A stretch of 64,000 nucleotides of DNA, taken from contig CBDCWW010000012.1 of assembly GCA_965223585.1 (NCBI GenBank), forward strand, positions 1-64,000, written 5' to 3'. Shown here piece by piece: positions 46,601-54,749 of this stretch (the stretch's first letter is position 1; every line of letters begins with the position of its first letter). The notes beneath the pieces are model-generated. The model had not been told where the DNA came from. It was given only the letters and a program-made list of their open reading frames with translations, and searched no databases. Made by a program: the position numbers and the translations under genes. The stretch is from CBDCVN01 sp965223585 (lineage in GTDB: Bacteria; Deinococcota; Deinococci; Deinococcales; Trueperaceae).

Positions 46601-47666
46601 CTGCTAGAGAAGGAGAGTTTTGTACTACTGCCAAGGTAGCTGCTAAAATGCCTAGCAAAATAAGCAGGCTAAAAGCGATAGCTGGTGGCAAGAGTCTAAG
46701 GCCAGCAAAAAGGCTTAGATAAAATACACCTATGCCACCGCCTTGTAAAATTAGGCTGTAGACACGTCTACTATGTCGTAGAGCCCAGCCAAAACCTATT
46801 AGTGCTACACCAGTAAGAGCAGCAGTTAAGATTCCTAGTTGCAGGCTTTGCCTTGCTGCATACTGAATTAAAAATCCCAAACCAATTAGCAGCAGTAGTG
46901 CCCCTATACGAGCTAAAGAATTCCCCTCGCTAAAGAAAGCAATGATAAGCCTAAGTATTTTTATGAATAAATTAGGTCTAGAAGGCTTAACAATCCTTTC
47001 CTGACTTGTTGTAATAGGATCAGTAGTACTACTTGCTGCAGATTGTGTTTCTTCAGCTACTTGTTCAGTAGCAATATCTTCTACAGGCTTTACAGGGATT
47101 TCAGGTGTTTTAGGAGCATCACTTGCACTAATTTTGATACTTGGTAATGGTTGTTCACTAGTGCCTGTGGCTTCAGAAGGTAAGATTGTTTTGAGAAAAG
47201 GACCTTCTAACACTAAAGTATCCTTAACCTTTGACTTCTCAGTAGCAATGCTAGTTTCGGATTCTATATTTAGGTATGCCTCGAGCTTCTGCAACCTTGC
47301 CTTAATCTCTTGCTGTTCATCAAAGATTCTATTTAGATAGGGTTGAATTTGCTCTATATTCTGTTGGCTAAGAGCTAGGGATTTAGAGGTAGGAGATGAT
47401 GGAGAAGTACCTAAATCACGCTCTAACTGCTCTAAACGATAGCTATTCTCTAAACGGTCTAAACGCTTTTCTGCTTCTTTAAGAGCCCGTCCTGTTAAAA
47501 CTCTGTAGCGTACATCAAATATAACGCCAGCTACAAACCCTACAAGGCCCCCTATACCTGCCCCTATTCCTCCTACCTCTATAGGGTCAACATTTAGCGT
47601 AGCTCCTATTATGGAGGTTAAAATAAAACCGCATCCTGCTCCTAATAAAATCCAAACTATTAACAT
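43677..47666 (-). CDS. DUF2339 giant multi-pass membrane protein
   Basis: A 1329-residue membrane protein of the DUF2339 family. Residues 1-50 hold two hydrophobic helices, followed by a coiled coil (about 60-130) and a Pro/Ser/Thr/Glu-rich linker (130-225). From about 235 to the end there are more than 30 closely spaced hydrophobic helices, including the family's opening LARIGALLLLIGLGFLIQYA and GWALRHSRRVYSLILQGGGIGVFYLSL. Function is unknown; surface polysaccharide or wall-related roles have been proposed from context in other bacteria. It starts three bases after the DUF3500 gene ends, so both form an operon. Confidence 0.88.
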   Translation of the reverse strand: MLIVWILLGAGCGFILTSIIGATLNVDPIEVGGIGAGIGGLVGFVAGVIFDVRYRVLTGRALKEAEKRLDRLENSYRLEQLERDLGTSPSSPTSKSLALSQQNIEQIQPYLNRIFDEQQEIKARLQKLEAYLNIESETSIATEKSKVKDTLVLEGPFLKTILPSEATGTSEQPLPSIKISASDAPKTPEIPVKPVEDIATEQVAEETQSAASSTTDPITTSQERIVKPSRPNLFIKILRLIIAFFSEGNSLARIGALLLLIGLGFLIQYAARQSLQLGILTAALTGVALIGFGWALRHSRRVYSLILQGGGIGVFYLSLFAGLRLLPPAIAFSLLILLGILAATLAVVQNSPSLAVLATLGGFLSPVLITLNTDLQVLLFSYYLVLNIGIAIIAWFKAWRWLNLIGFFFTFAIGATWGGLNYKPELFYSTEPFLIAFTLLYIAIAILYASRQPPQLKGLVDGMVVFGLPVIAFSLQAALLQGDRSSITLSSSISAAFYLALAGLLSWLGSKSMRLLSEAFLAIGLAFVTITIPLALGASWASTGWALEGVGLLWVGLRQNSLWMRLSGILIQLTAVAAIWWGVDVLTGQAYSNQILAFGAAILALSGIISAYLLYSAREQANNKPRFLAFKWETKLSPFFLGYGLVWWLIAGAQHIFDQQIYPEAYKLQIFLGFFAITTLACLLFSSKLSWSTLRRPTLLFYFLLVPAAVAQAYSAPPSINFGWLAWSLAILSHRAALTFCARLDDNRKWWQGSLRLSHAANLWLIAWLFVLELPHWLTKITLPQPFNQLSSIGAYLALSIIMLLVSNQHVRKLNWFRNYQLTYLTWGLTPIAVYLWLRIFDDYGLELTYLSLPNVAQGLVFIVLFTWYLRLNESLKTPFLSSMVLVLVALSSAAWTLQLLLSENIGDYTFSALTLSVSHLFSAYLAKISFASGEGSSQATKSSNRTLLQTIANAALIIGISWLTIIAFVQTNNNYSSQTYALPVLVGLLTLIALGCHFFGKWLKWSTLQGMGLLLVPILIVALVQLPSESLLAGWSTLAWPLAFLVYYWLLKQALSLPAAEKLFQYFAFAHSLSLWLITYLLARVLTEFLQQTLANTNTWSLVSWGSAMAIMAALLISEGFRNLPWLKPYKERLFTLALTPLSILLWFWLMSANINSAVATPLSYIPFLNPLDITQAFSLMVLIWWVRKCRLKFNLFASQKNTLTIALIIASISWPSVVVLRSAHHLLEIPYNFSALYASNIVQSALSIFWTSFALVAMVVAARLKVRLPWLIGAILLALTVTKLFLVDLSQADTLARVISFIAVGVLLLFIGYIAPVPPKANTKESK

Positions 47667-47669
47667 CAG

Positions 47670-48665
47670 CTAGTCTCCTAAAAGAAGTTTTCCATAGTCA
47701 TTAGTAGGATCACGAAAGATGGAATGAATATGATTTGCTTGACCAACTGTATTTATGTCTACCTCATAGCCAAATTCTATTAGCAGAGCAGGGCTTTGGA
47801 CACGGTAGTAAACAACACCCCCATGAATAGCAATACCACTCCATGTAAAATAAGTATCTTCTAGATTTGCTTTTACCTCAGCCATTTTATTGGTAGCAAA
47901 GGGCTCTTTTAAGTTATTAACCCATTCCTCAATAAATTTAAATAGTAGGGCTTTTTGCCCAGCTGTTAAATCAGCAGCAGGAATGCCTGCTACATCAGGC
48001 ACAAAGTTATCTTTACCGGGACCAGCTACCATATCCCTAGTAGCCGGATCAAGCATAGCCACTTTTTTCTGCTCTATGCTTAAGGCGTCCATCAATGCAG
48101 ATGCTTTGTCTTGTTCATCTCCTAAAGGACGAAGTACAAAAAATTCACTGGTATATTCAGCAGGTTCTATACCAATAAAAATAGGTGTTAAACTCACTTG
48201 GTCACCAACAAGAACCGTATTTAAAGATAAGTGGTGTCCATCAAACTGCCATCCCCAAGGCTCACTTTCTGAAGGAGTGCCAAAAATGGTAATAAAATAT
48301 TTAGCTGAGCCCCTAACAGCACTATCATCTGCAATGTCCTCTGAAGCAATAGTGCTAATAGCCTTTTTGTAGCCTCTTTCGCTTAAAGCATTTTTAAGTA
48401 GGGTAAAAACCAATGATAGCTGTGTGTTGTCCAGCTCTTCAATAAGTACACCATGATGTGGGTCTTCGCCTACAGGAGCACTTGTCCACTCCTGCCACTT
48501 AGGACTATCGAAAGTTAGGTTTGCTCGAGCATATAAATCACTATCTAGTGAGTCTAGAAATGCCTGTGCTACTTCAGCGGATGTTCTAGTAGCATCTTGA
48601 GCTTGACAAACTACTGCCAAAAAACTTACCAAAAGAGTTATTAAACACAAAAAACTTTTTTTCAT
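47670..48665 (-). CDS. DUF3500 secreted protein
   Basis: A 331-residue exported protein with a cleavable signal peptide (residues 1-22, SFLAVVCQAQ). The DUF3500 domain fills the rest: RANLTFDSPKWQEW, LVFTLLKNALSERGYKKA, YFITIFGTPSESEPWGWQFDGHHLSLN, and near the end YYRVQSPALLIEFGYE-x-DIN-x(9)-IHSIFRDPTNDYG. The conserved HHLS and H-I-H-S-I-x-R-D-P-x-N-D-Y-G motifs suggest a metal site, but no activity has been assigned to this family as far as I know. It heads the two-gene unit with the DUF2339 gene. Confidence 0.85.
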   Translation of the reverse strand: MKKSFLCLITLLVSFLAVVCQAQDATRTSAEVAQAFLDSLDSDLYARANLTFDSPKWQEWTSAPVGEDPHHGVLIEELDNTQLSLVFTLLKNALSERGYKKAISTIASEDIADDSAVRGSAKYFITIFGTPSESEPWGWQFDGHHLSLNTVLVGDQVSLTPIFIGIEPAEYTSEFFVLRPLGDEQDKASALMDALSIEQKKVAMLDPATRDMVAGPGKDNFVPDVAGIPAADLTAGQKALLFKFIEEWVNNLKEPFATNKMAEVKANLEDTYFTWSGIAIHGGVVYYRVQSPALLIEFGYEVDINTVGQANHIHSIFRDPTNDYGKLLLGD

Positions 48666-48758
48666 AAATTACTCCAAAAGAATTTAGGTTTATTTTTAAT
48701 TGAGCCCTTTACAATTACATAAACATCTTGATAAGTTCTTATTTCCTCTATCGTAAGA

Positions 48759-48839
48759 TGTCATTTTGAGTGAAACGAAGAATCTTTAATATGTTAATGC
48801 TGTAGAAATATATTCTCCGCTATGCTTATCAGTATGACA
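48759..48839. repeat. TGTCAT...ATGACA REP-like palindromic element
   Basis: The element begins TGTCATTTTGAGTGAAACGA and ends AGTATGACA, with internal partial complementarity (GAGTGAAACGAAG against CTCCGCTATGCTT). This matches the widespread TGTCATTCTGAGCG-x-AGCGAAGAATCT class of dispersed palindromic units. It lies in the 309-bp gap between ispG and the DUF3500 gene, in which I see no other feature. Confidence 0.55.
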
Positions 48840-48974
48840 TATGCGTTAAGGCAGATAACTTTTATTAAAGCAAATCTTTCTAGTGCACTATGAATACAAA
48901 CAACTATTGTGCAGTAAGTATAAGAGCAGTGTAAGAGATTTTCTCTGACTTTTTTGTTTGCTCGAGTAAAAATT

Positions 48975-50201
48975 CTAGCGAGGAGTGTAGTGATTTATTA
49001 TGTATTCATCCAGCATTTTATTAAACTCTTTGGCAATGTTAGGTCCTTGTAAAGTAGTTACTAGCTTTCCATCACTATAAACAGGAGCTTTAGGGTTTTC
49101 ACCTGTACCGGGTAAGGAAATGCCAATATTAGCATGCTTTGATTCACCCGGACCGTTTACTATACAGCCCATAACAGCAACGCTTAGGTTTTCTACACCC
49201 GGGTACTGCTCTTTCCAAATAGGCATTTGAGTCTTTAAGTAGTCTTGGATGTCTCGGGCCATTTCTTGAAAAAGTGTGCTAGTAGTTCGCCCACACCCCG
49301 GACAAGCTGTAACACTAGGAGAAAAACTGCGCAAAGATAAAGCTTGCAAAATTTCTTGAGCGACTTCCACTTCTTTACTTCTAACTGCTCCCGGTTCAGG
49401 TGTTAGTGAAACACGAATGGTATCACCAATGCCCTCTGATAGTAAAGGCGCTAGAGCTGCGGTACTACTAACAATGCCTTTAGCACCCATGCCAGCTTCT
49501 GTAAGGCCTAGGTGTAAGGGATAATTACACCGTTTAGCTAATTCTCTATAAACATCCCACAAATCAATAACTTTTGAAACCTTGGCACTTATTATTATTT
49601 TATCGCTACCCAAACCATAAGACTCTGCAGTCTCAGCAGAAAGTAACGCTGACTGTAGCATGGCTTCAATTAATACAGCTCGAGCTTCTAAGGGCTCCGA
49701 GCGTTTAGCATTTTCGTCCATTAATTTAGTAAGTAACTGCTGATCCAAAGAGCCCCAGTTAACACCTATGCGTACAGGCTTATCAAACTCTAGGGCTATT
49801 TCAATAATGGTGCGAAAGTTTTTATCTTGATGTTTTCCCCCAACATTACCGGGGTTTATACGGTATTTGTCTAAAATCTCAGCAGTTTTAGGAAACTCGT
49901 GTAAAAGAATATGTCCGTTATAGTGAAAATCACCAACTATAGGAATATTTATGCCTAGATCTATAAGCCTACTATGTATTTCAGGTACAGTTTTTGCAGC
50001 CTCTTTAGTATTAACAGTAATACGTACAATCTCGCTGCCTGCTTTGGCAAGTTCTTCTACCTGCTCAGCAGTTGCTTTAGCATTGGCAGTATCAGTATTA
50101 GTCATAGACTGCACTACAATAGGATGTTCACTACCTATAGGAACATTACTTATCCAAACAGTGTGGGTTTTATGTCTTGGGAAGTGGTGAGTTGCCTTCA
50201 C
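48975..50201 (-). CDS. ispG: IspG (GcpE), HMBPP synthase
   Basis: A 4Fe-4S enzyme that converts MEcPP to HMBPP in the MEP isoprenoid pathway. 408 residues. The N-terminal TIM barrel has HTVWISNVPIGSEHPIVVQSMTNTDT, DFHYNGHILL and RINPGNVGG; the C-terminal iron-sulfur domain has VTACPGCGRTT (two Cys), MGCIVNGPGESKHANIGISLPG (third Cys) and the catalytic Glu in GPGE. The opening and the KHQDKNFRTIIEIALEFDKPVRIGVNWGSLDQ block resemble Thermus and Deinococcus enzymes. The start is the GTG at 50201. It supplies the isoprenoid side chain for the menaquinone made via the neighbouring mqn genes. Confidence 0.95.
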   Translation of the reverse strand: MKATHHFPRHKTHTVWISNVPIGSEHPIVVQSMTNTDTANAKATAEQVEELAKAGSEIVRITVNTKEAAKTVPEIHSRLIDLGINIPIVGDFHYNGHILLHEFPKTAEILDKYRINPGNVGGKHQDKNFRTIIEIALEFDKPVRIGVNWGSLDQQLLTKLMDENAKRSEPLEARAVLIEAMLQSALLSAETAESYGLGSDKIIISAKVSKVIDLWDVYRELAKRCNYPLHLGLTEAGMGAKGIVSSTAALAPLLSEGIGDTIRVSLTPEPGAVRSKEVEVAQEILQALSLRSFSPSVTACPGCGRTTSTLFQEMARDIQDYLKTQMPIWKEQYPGVENLSVAVMGCIVNGPGESKHANIGISLPGTGENPKAPVYSDGKLVTTLQGPNIAKEFNKMLDEYIINHYTPR

Positions 50202-50382
50202 ATATTAAGTTTAACTGAAAAGCTTATTAGACACCTAGACATAAAGCATTTACCAATACTTTACATAAGGCCAAATTTCAGCCGAAATCCCCCTAAAAAC
50301 TCCCTTAGAGGATTTGTGAGTTCTTTCCCTTAAAGAGGAGGTCCGAAGGGCAGAGGGGTTATAAAGCAATTTGGTTTTAGTT

Positions 50383-50388
50383 TAAAAT
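50383..50388 (+). promoter_or_regulatory. -10 box of the 61-residue membrane protein gene
   Basis: TAAAAT ends seven bases before ATG 50396, the same leaderless spacing as at 18231 and 6094. AAAGG between them could also serve as a weak ribosome binding site. Confidence 0.35.
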
Positions 50389-50395
50389 AAAGGCT

Positions 50396-50581
50396 ATGAA
50401 TGTGCTAAAACAAATCCAAAAAAACTTCACAATATTTCTAGCAGGAATTGCAACAGGAACTCTAATTACTTTGGTTAATAAGTGGCTTTCAGTAGTGCTG
50501 CTACTAATTGTTGCATTTATACTATTTGGCTGGCCACTCTTGCGCGCAAGAATGAAAAAAGCTAGGGAAAGTGAAGGTTAA
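50396..50581 (+). CDS. Small membrane protein, 61 residues
   Basis: Two hydrophobic segments (about 11-27, IFLAGIATGTLITLV, and 31-48, LSVVLLLIVAFILFGWPLL) flanked by basic residues, with a Lys/Arg-rich end. Both termini would lie on the same side. The gene ends four bases before the mqnA stop, converging with it. No family recognised; supported by composition, promoter position and length. Confidence 0.5.
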   Translation: MNVLKQIQKNFTIFLAGIATGTLITLVNKWLSVVLLLIVAFILFGWPLLRARMKKARESEG

Positions 50582-50584
50582 AAG

Positions 50585-51388
50585 CTAAACTGCCCAAAAC
50601 TCGAGCTCTTCAACCCTAAAATCTAAAAGGCTCTGCTTTGCAAAAGCAATGAGGCCATCACGATCAGGTAGCTCGAGGTAGTAGCGAAAATTACCTAAAT
50701 AACGCTGCATTATTGCAAATGGTATATTCAAACGCTTTGCTTCAAGCTTGCTTACTGCCGCTAAATGTCCTAAACCTTTCACTCTAGCTGCCCGTAGCTT
50801 ACTAACAAGCACCTCTGAAGGGGGGCTATCTTTATGGGAGGCCCACACCGCAAAGGTAAAAGGTAATCTAGTAATCTGATACCACTTTTCACCTAAGTCA
50901 GTAATAAACGGCTGCTTGCCATTAAACTTACGCTTCTGAGCTGCTTCAACAAGAGCACTATCACCTATCAATAAAGCCGCGTCACAGCTATTTAACATAG
51001 AATCTAAGTTAGGTTCCATAACTACAAGCTCAGCACTTAAACCTGTAGCTGTCAAAAGTATTTTAAGAAGCTGCACACTTGTAGCAGAGTGAGCACTTAA
51101 GGCTATGCGTTTACCTTCTAAATTTTCCCAAGACTGCCAATGGAAAAGAATAACACTGTAAACAGCTCCCAAAGTAGCAATTGAAAAATCTGGTAAGGCC
51201 TTAAGCTGATCACGATGCCGCAGAAACTCAATACTGGAAATAAGAGTTAGGTTCACCTTACCTTCCAAAAGCATTTTATTGAGCTTAGTTGGCACCCCAT
51301 AAATAAACTCACAGTCTTGCCAAGGAGTTAACTCAAAATACAAAGGGGCAACATTAGCATATTTAACAATGCCCAAACGCTCGAGCAT
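50585..51388 (-). CDS. mqnA: MqnA, chorismate dehydratase (futalosine pathway)
   Basis: The first enzyme of the futalosine route to menaquinone: chorismate to 3-[(1-carboxyvinyl)oxy]benzoate. It has a periplasmic-binding-protein fold but is cytoplasmic, 267 residues. Family signatures: RLGIVKYANVAPLY at the start, TKLNKMLLEGKVNLTLISSIEFL, SVILFHWQSW, IALSAHSATSVQLLKILL, CDAALLIGDSAL, and FTFAVWA. The start ATG directly follows the stop of mqnE (TGA-ATG), so both genes form an operon. MqnD is the nearest alternative, but the ALLIGD string favours MqnA. Confidence 0.9.
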   Translation of the reverse strand: MLERLGIVKYANVAPLYFELTPWQDCEFIYGVPTKLNKMLLEGKVNLTLISSIEFLRHRDQLKALPDFSIATLGAVYSVILFHWQSWENLEGKRIALSAHSATSVQLLKILLTATGLSAELVVMEPNLDSMLNSCDAALLIGDSALVEAAQKRKFNGKQPFITDLGEKWYQITRLPFTFAVWASHKDSPPSEVLVSKLRAARVKGLGHLAAVSKLEAKRLNIPFAIMQRYLGNFRYYLELPDRDGLIAFAKQSLLDFRVEELEFWAV

Positions 51389-52549
51389 TCAATTTGTCCC
51401 AAAGACTTTAAGCTCGTTATATAAAGCATCTCTTTTGACTGCTATTTTATTAGTAGTCTGAATAAGTCTTACTAGTTGATTCTCTGTTAATCCCTGTTCT
51501 GTAATAGCCCCTGAAGCATGAGCAATCCTTTCATCCTTAATAGTCCCATCAATATCGCTTACACCACTAGATAATGCTATTTGGGTAAGCTCTGGCGTTA
51601 TCATTACCCAGTACCCTTTAATATGGGGAAAATTATCAAGCATAATACGAGCAATCGCTAAATTGCGCAGGTCATCTAAACCAGTAGTAAATTCTACTTT
51701 ATTAAGCTCTTTAGCTAGGGGATTATTATCTGGTTGGAAGGCCAGAGGAATAAAAGAGAAAAATCCACCAGTAGCATCTTGCAACTCACGCAATCGTAGT
51801 ATATGGTCTAAGCGATCTTCTAAACTTTCTATGTGTCCATAAAGCATGGTTGCATTAGTAGGGATTCCTAGTTCGTGAGCAGTACTATGAATCTCTAGCC
51901 ATCCTTCAGCGGTAACTTTGGCCTTGGCAATTTTTACCCTCACGTGCTCAGCAAATATTTCTGCTCCACCACCGGGCATAGCCACTAATCCAGCTTCTTT
52001 AAGCTCGGAAAGAATTTCATGATAGGTTTTTCTAGGACGGGTTATTTTACTAAAATGGTGAACTTCTGCTGCTGTCCATGCCTTAACTTGTATTCCTGAG
52101 TAGCGTGTTGTAAGCCCGTGAACAAGATCGAGGTAGTATTGCCACTCTCTTTTGGGGTGATGCCCTGAAGCAATATGAACTTCTGTTAAATCAGGATGAT
52201 AGTGCTTATCTACGAAATCCCAAACATCCTCTAAATCATAGTCCCATACACCTTCTTCACCAAACTTGCGCTGAAAACCGCAAAAAGTGCAGCCCACATA
52301 GCAAATATTGGTCTGTGAAAGCCTAAGTGAGTGTACAAAATAAGCTTTCTTACCCACCTTACGTTCACACACTATGTTAGCTAACCTAGCTAGTGTAGGA
52401 AAGTCATGAGTTCTAAAAAGAATCATACCCTCAGCAAAGTTAAGGCGCTTACCTTCTAAAATTTTTTCTGCTAAGGGTTCTAATTGTTGGTCACGTATTT
52501 TTAAATCTTGTAAAGAATTCACTTCGCTAAAAGCAATGGGCGTACTCAT
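51389..52549 (-). CDS. mqnE: MqnE, aminofutalosine synthase (radical SAM)
   Basis: A radical S-adenosylmethionine enzyme that couples SAM to the MqnA product, giving 6-amino-6-deoxyfutalosine. The 4Fe-4S ligands C83, C87 and C90 lie in NICYVGCTFC. VKAWTAAEVHHFSKI, AMPGGGAEIFAEHVR, TNATMLYGHIES, FIPLAFQPDNN and KGYWVMITPELTQIAL match MqnE rather than MqnC. About 386 residues from ATG 52549, preceded at eight bases by TATACT; a TTG six codons upstream is the alternative start. MqnC and MqnB are not in the window. Confidence 0.9.
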   Translation of the reverse strand: MSTPIAFSEVNSLQDLKIRDQQLEPLAEKILEGKRLNFAEGMILFRTHDFPTLARLANIVCERKVGKKAYFVHSLRLSQTNICYVGCTFCGFQRKFGEEGVWDYDLEDVWDFVDKHYHPDLTEVHIASGHHPKREWQYYLDLVHGLTTRYSGIQVKAWTAAEVHHFSKITRPRKTYHEILSELKEAGLVAMPGGGAEIFAEHVRVKIAKAKVTAEGWLEIHSTAHELGIPTNATMLYGHIESLEDRLDHILRLRELQDATGGFFSFIPLAFQPDNNPLAKELNKVEFTTGLDDLRNLAIARIMLDNFPHIKGYWVMITPELTQIALSSGVSDIDGTIKDERIAHASGAITEQGLTENQLVRLIQTTNKIAVKRDALYNELKVFGTN

Positions 52550-52671
52550 ACTGTGCAAGTATAGCAAGCATTATTAGCCTAATACAGGTATTTGAGTTAC
52601 CTTACTATTTTCTATAAGGACATTTTGATACCTCGTTAGAAAAATCTAGTATGGCAAACCCCACTCTCACA

Positions 52672-52687
52672 TGTTTCACGTGAAACG
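52672..52687. promoter_or_regulatory. parS-like ParB binding site
   Basis: TGTTTCACGTGAAACG matches the consensus 16-mer of bacterial parS at 15 of 16 positions, with the inner 14-bp palindrome GTTTCACGTGAAAC perfect. It is intergenic, between mqnE and the ABC permease gene. Chromosomal parS sites usually cluster near the replication origin; parA, parB and dnaA are not in this window. Confidence 0.75.
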
Positions 52688-52799
52688 TCATTAGTTTTGC
52701 CTGATTGAGACTTGAAGTGATAGCTAGACTATCCTATTTTTTAATTTGAAAAAGAAAGAAAGTTTATATTTAGGGCCAATAAGTTAGACAAATCACATA

Positions 52800-53627
52800 C
52801 TAAGAGGTAATAGCAAAAATTTCCTCTTTTATAAAACGTTCGGTAATTACAAGCAGTACTATTCCCGGTATAGAAGCCAGTAGAGCAATGGCTGCACTAA
52901 TAGGATCAAGTGCGCTACCACTACTTAGTTTTGAAAAGAGTAAAGTAGATAAAGTATCAATGCTACCACGTCCTATAAAGAAAGTGAGCAAGAAAACATT
53001 GCTAGAGACAAGAAAAGCGAAGAGGCTCCCTGCCATCATTCCCGGTAGTATCATAGGCAATGTAATTTGCCAAAGAGTTCTTAAAGTTCCTGCTCCAAGC
53101 ACTCGAGCTTGCTCTTCATAATCTCGACCTAATCCCTGAAATACAGAGGTAAGAACCCTTACTGTATAAGGAATAGTAGGAATTAAATGAGCTATAATGA
53201 TGCCAAAATAACTTCCAGCTAAATTTAATTGAATAAAGGTAATCAAAATCCCTAAACCTACAGCTATTTCTGGCACAATTAAAGGAGTTAACAAGAAAAA
53301 CTCTATAAAGCTTTTACCCCAAAACTTTTCTCGAGCTATTACCCTTGCAGCAGGCAAGCAAACAATAAGGCAAATCACTGTCACTATAAGAGCAATAATA
53401 ATGGTATTTACAATGGCTTCCAGCACTTGTGAGTGTGGTGAAAAAACATAATCCCATGCTAGGGGTAATCTAGCACTGGCTCGAGCTTGCCACCACCATT
53501 TAGTAGGCCATAAATTTGGCCAGTGCCAGCGAAAAGCAAAAGAAGCAATGATTAATGGCACAAAAGAACCTATTACAGCAATACTTATGCAACTCAGATA
53601 AAAGCGTTCAAAAGGTGTCAATTTCAT
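52800..53627 (-). CDS. ABC transporter permease, PotC/ThiP-type
   Basis: A 275-residue inner-membrane subunit with six hydrophobic segments of the binding-protein-dependent (MetI-like) permease type. The cytoplasmic EAA loop for ATPase docking is DYEEQARVLGAGTLRTLWQITLPMILPG. It starts 28 bp after the partner permease gene, and together they would form the membrane channel. Domain order resembles spermidine/putrescine, iron or thiamine importers; the substrate cannot be read from the sequence. The binding protein and ATPase genes are not adjacent, so they lie outside this window or at another locus. Confidence 0.85.
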   Translation of the reverse strand: MKLTPFERFYLSCISIAVIGSFVPLIIASFAFRWHWPNLWPTKWWWQARASARLPLAWDYVFSPHSQVLEAIVNTIIIALIVTVICLIVCLPAARVIAREKFWGKSFIEFFLLTPLIVPEIAVGLGILITFIQLNLAGSYFGIIIAHLIPTIPYTVRVLTSVFQGLGRDYEEQARVLGAGTLRTLWQITLPMILPGMMAGSLFAFLVSSNVFLLTFFIGRGSIDTLSTLLFSKLSSGSALDPISAAIALLASIPGIVLLVITERFIKEEIFAITS

Positions 53628-53655
53628 AAATAGTGCTCTATAAACAACATGAAGG

Positions 53656-54540
53656 TTATGGTTTTCCCCTTAAAGATTCAAAGTGTCTGTAAAAGCTTAA
53701 ATATAGTAAGAGCATTAAACTTGAAATCAAACTTATGAAAATGACTATCGCCATGGCTCGTAAGCGCCTTGAGTAATCAGCGTCATCAAAAGCTCGCCAA
53801 GCTTCTACTGGCAAAGTGTTTGGAAACCCTCCGCCAAGTATAAAAGGCACCTCGAAAGAACTAAAGTTAAAAGCAAAAACTATGACCGTAGCTGAAACAA
53901 TGCCGGGTAATAACTGTGGCAAGGTAACATACCAAAATGTTTGCCAGCGGCTCGAGCCCAAAGTTGCCGCAGCTTCTTCACTTTCAAGTCCTATACCTAT
54001 TAACACAGAATAAATAATAAGAGTGCTAAAAGGAATTTGCTTCCATAGGTAAACCAGCATAATACCCCAGCCAGCATGAGAATAAAGGATTCGTGGGAAT
54101 TGTCTAGTAGATTCAATAATACCTATAGAATAAAGAAAACGTGCTATTAAGCCTCCATTAGCAAATAAAATAATAGTGAGAGACACACCCACCAAATAGG
54201 GAATCATTAATGGTAATTTGTAAATGTAAGAAAAGATTTTCTTGCCCCAAAAACTTTTACGCAAAAGTAAGGCTAAATAAATGCTTAAAGCTATACCAAC
54301 GGTTGTTGGTACCAATGAGTAATAGAAAGTATAAAAAACTGAGCGCCAAAAGCTTGGCAAACCAAAAAGCTCACGGTAATAGCGTAGTGTTGGAAAATCA
54401 TTTATGCCATAAATAGGAGCGTAGCCAAAGCTTTGTAAAAGCGCTACAATTAATGAGCCTAAAAAAAGGACTATCAAGATAGTTACTGCTGGCATTAGCA
54501 TTAAAAATATATACAACTTGTGTCGCCACATCATTTTCAC
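53656..54540 (-). CDS. ABC transporter permease, PotB-type
   Basis: A 294-residue inner-membrane subunit and the first gene of the two-gene permease unit. Six membrane segments; EAA loop LESEEAAATLGSSRWQTFWYVTLPQLLPG. The segments MPAVTILIVLFLGSLIVALLQSFGY and FNFSSFEVPFILGGGFPNTLPVEAW are typical of polyamine, thiamine and iron permease families. The end of the protein has a final hydrophobic helix and a basic tail. The start is GTG 54540, although ATG two codons later is possible. Substrate unknown. Confidence 0.85.
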   Translation of the reverse strand: MKMMWRHKLYIFLMLMPAVTILIVLFLGSLIVALLQSFGYAPIYGINDFPTLRYYRELFGLPSFWRSVFYTFYYSLVPTTVGIALSIYLALLLRKSFWGKKIFSYIYKLPLMIPYLVGVSLTIILFANGGLIARFLYSIGIIESTRQFPRILYSHAGWGIMLVYLWKQIPFSTLIIYSVLIGIGLESEEAAATLGSSRWQTFWYVTLPQLLPGIVSATVIVFAFNFSSFEVPFILGGGFPNTLPVEAWRAFDDADYSRRLRAMAIVIFISLISSLMLLLYLSFYRHFESLRGKP

Positions 54541-54749
54541 TCAGATTTTAGGAATGCCACACGTTTCTAACAATCTTAATCCTATTTCATAATTACTTTT
54601 CTAATTTAGCAAGTATAGTAGCAACTTAACACATTTTTGATGTTTATCACACTTATTTCATACATTTTTGAGTTGATTAGCTATAGTAGCAAAGGGAGCT
54701 GGCAAGTTTAAAACATTGTGCTCTTGCGCTTTATTTAAGGAGATAACTA

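Noticed and set aside
47890..48372. 160-codon plus-strand frame opposite the DUF3500 gene
   Set aside because: Entirely antisense to a clear family member, Ser/Lys/Pro-rich as shadow frames are; not a gene.
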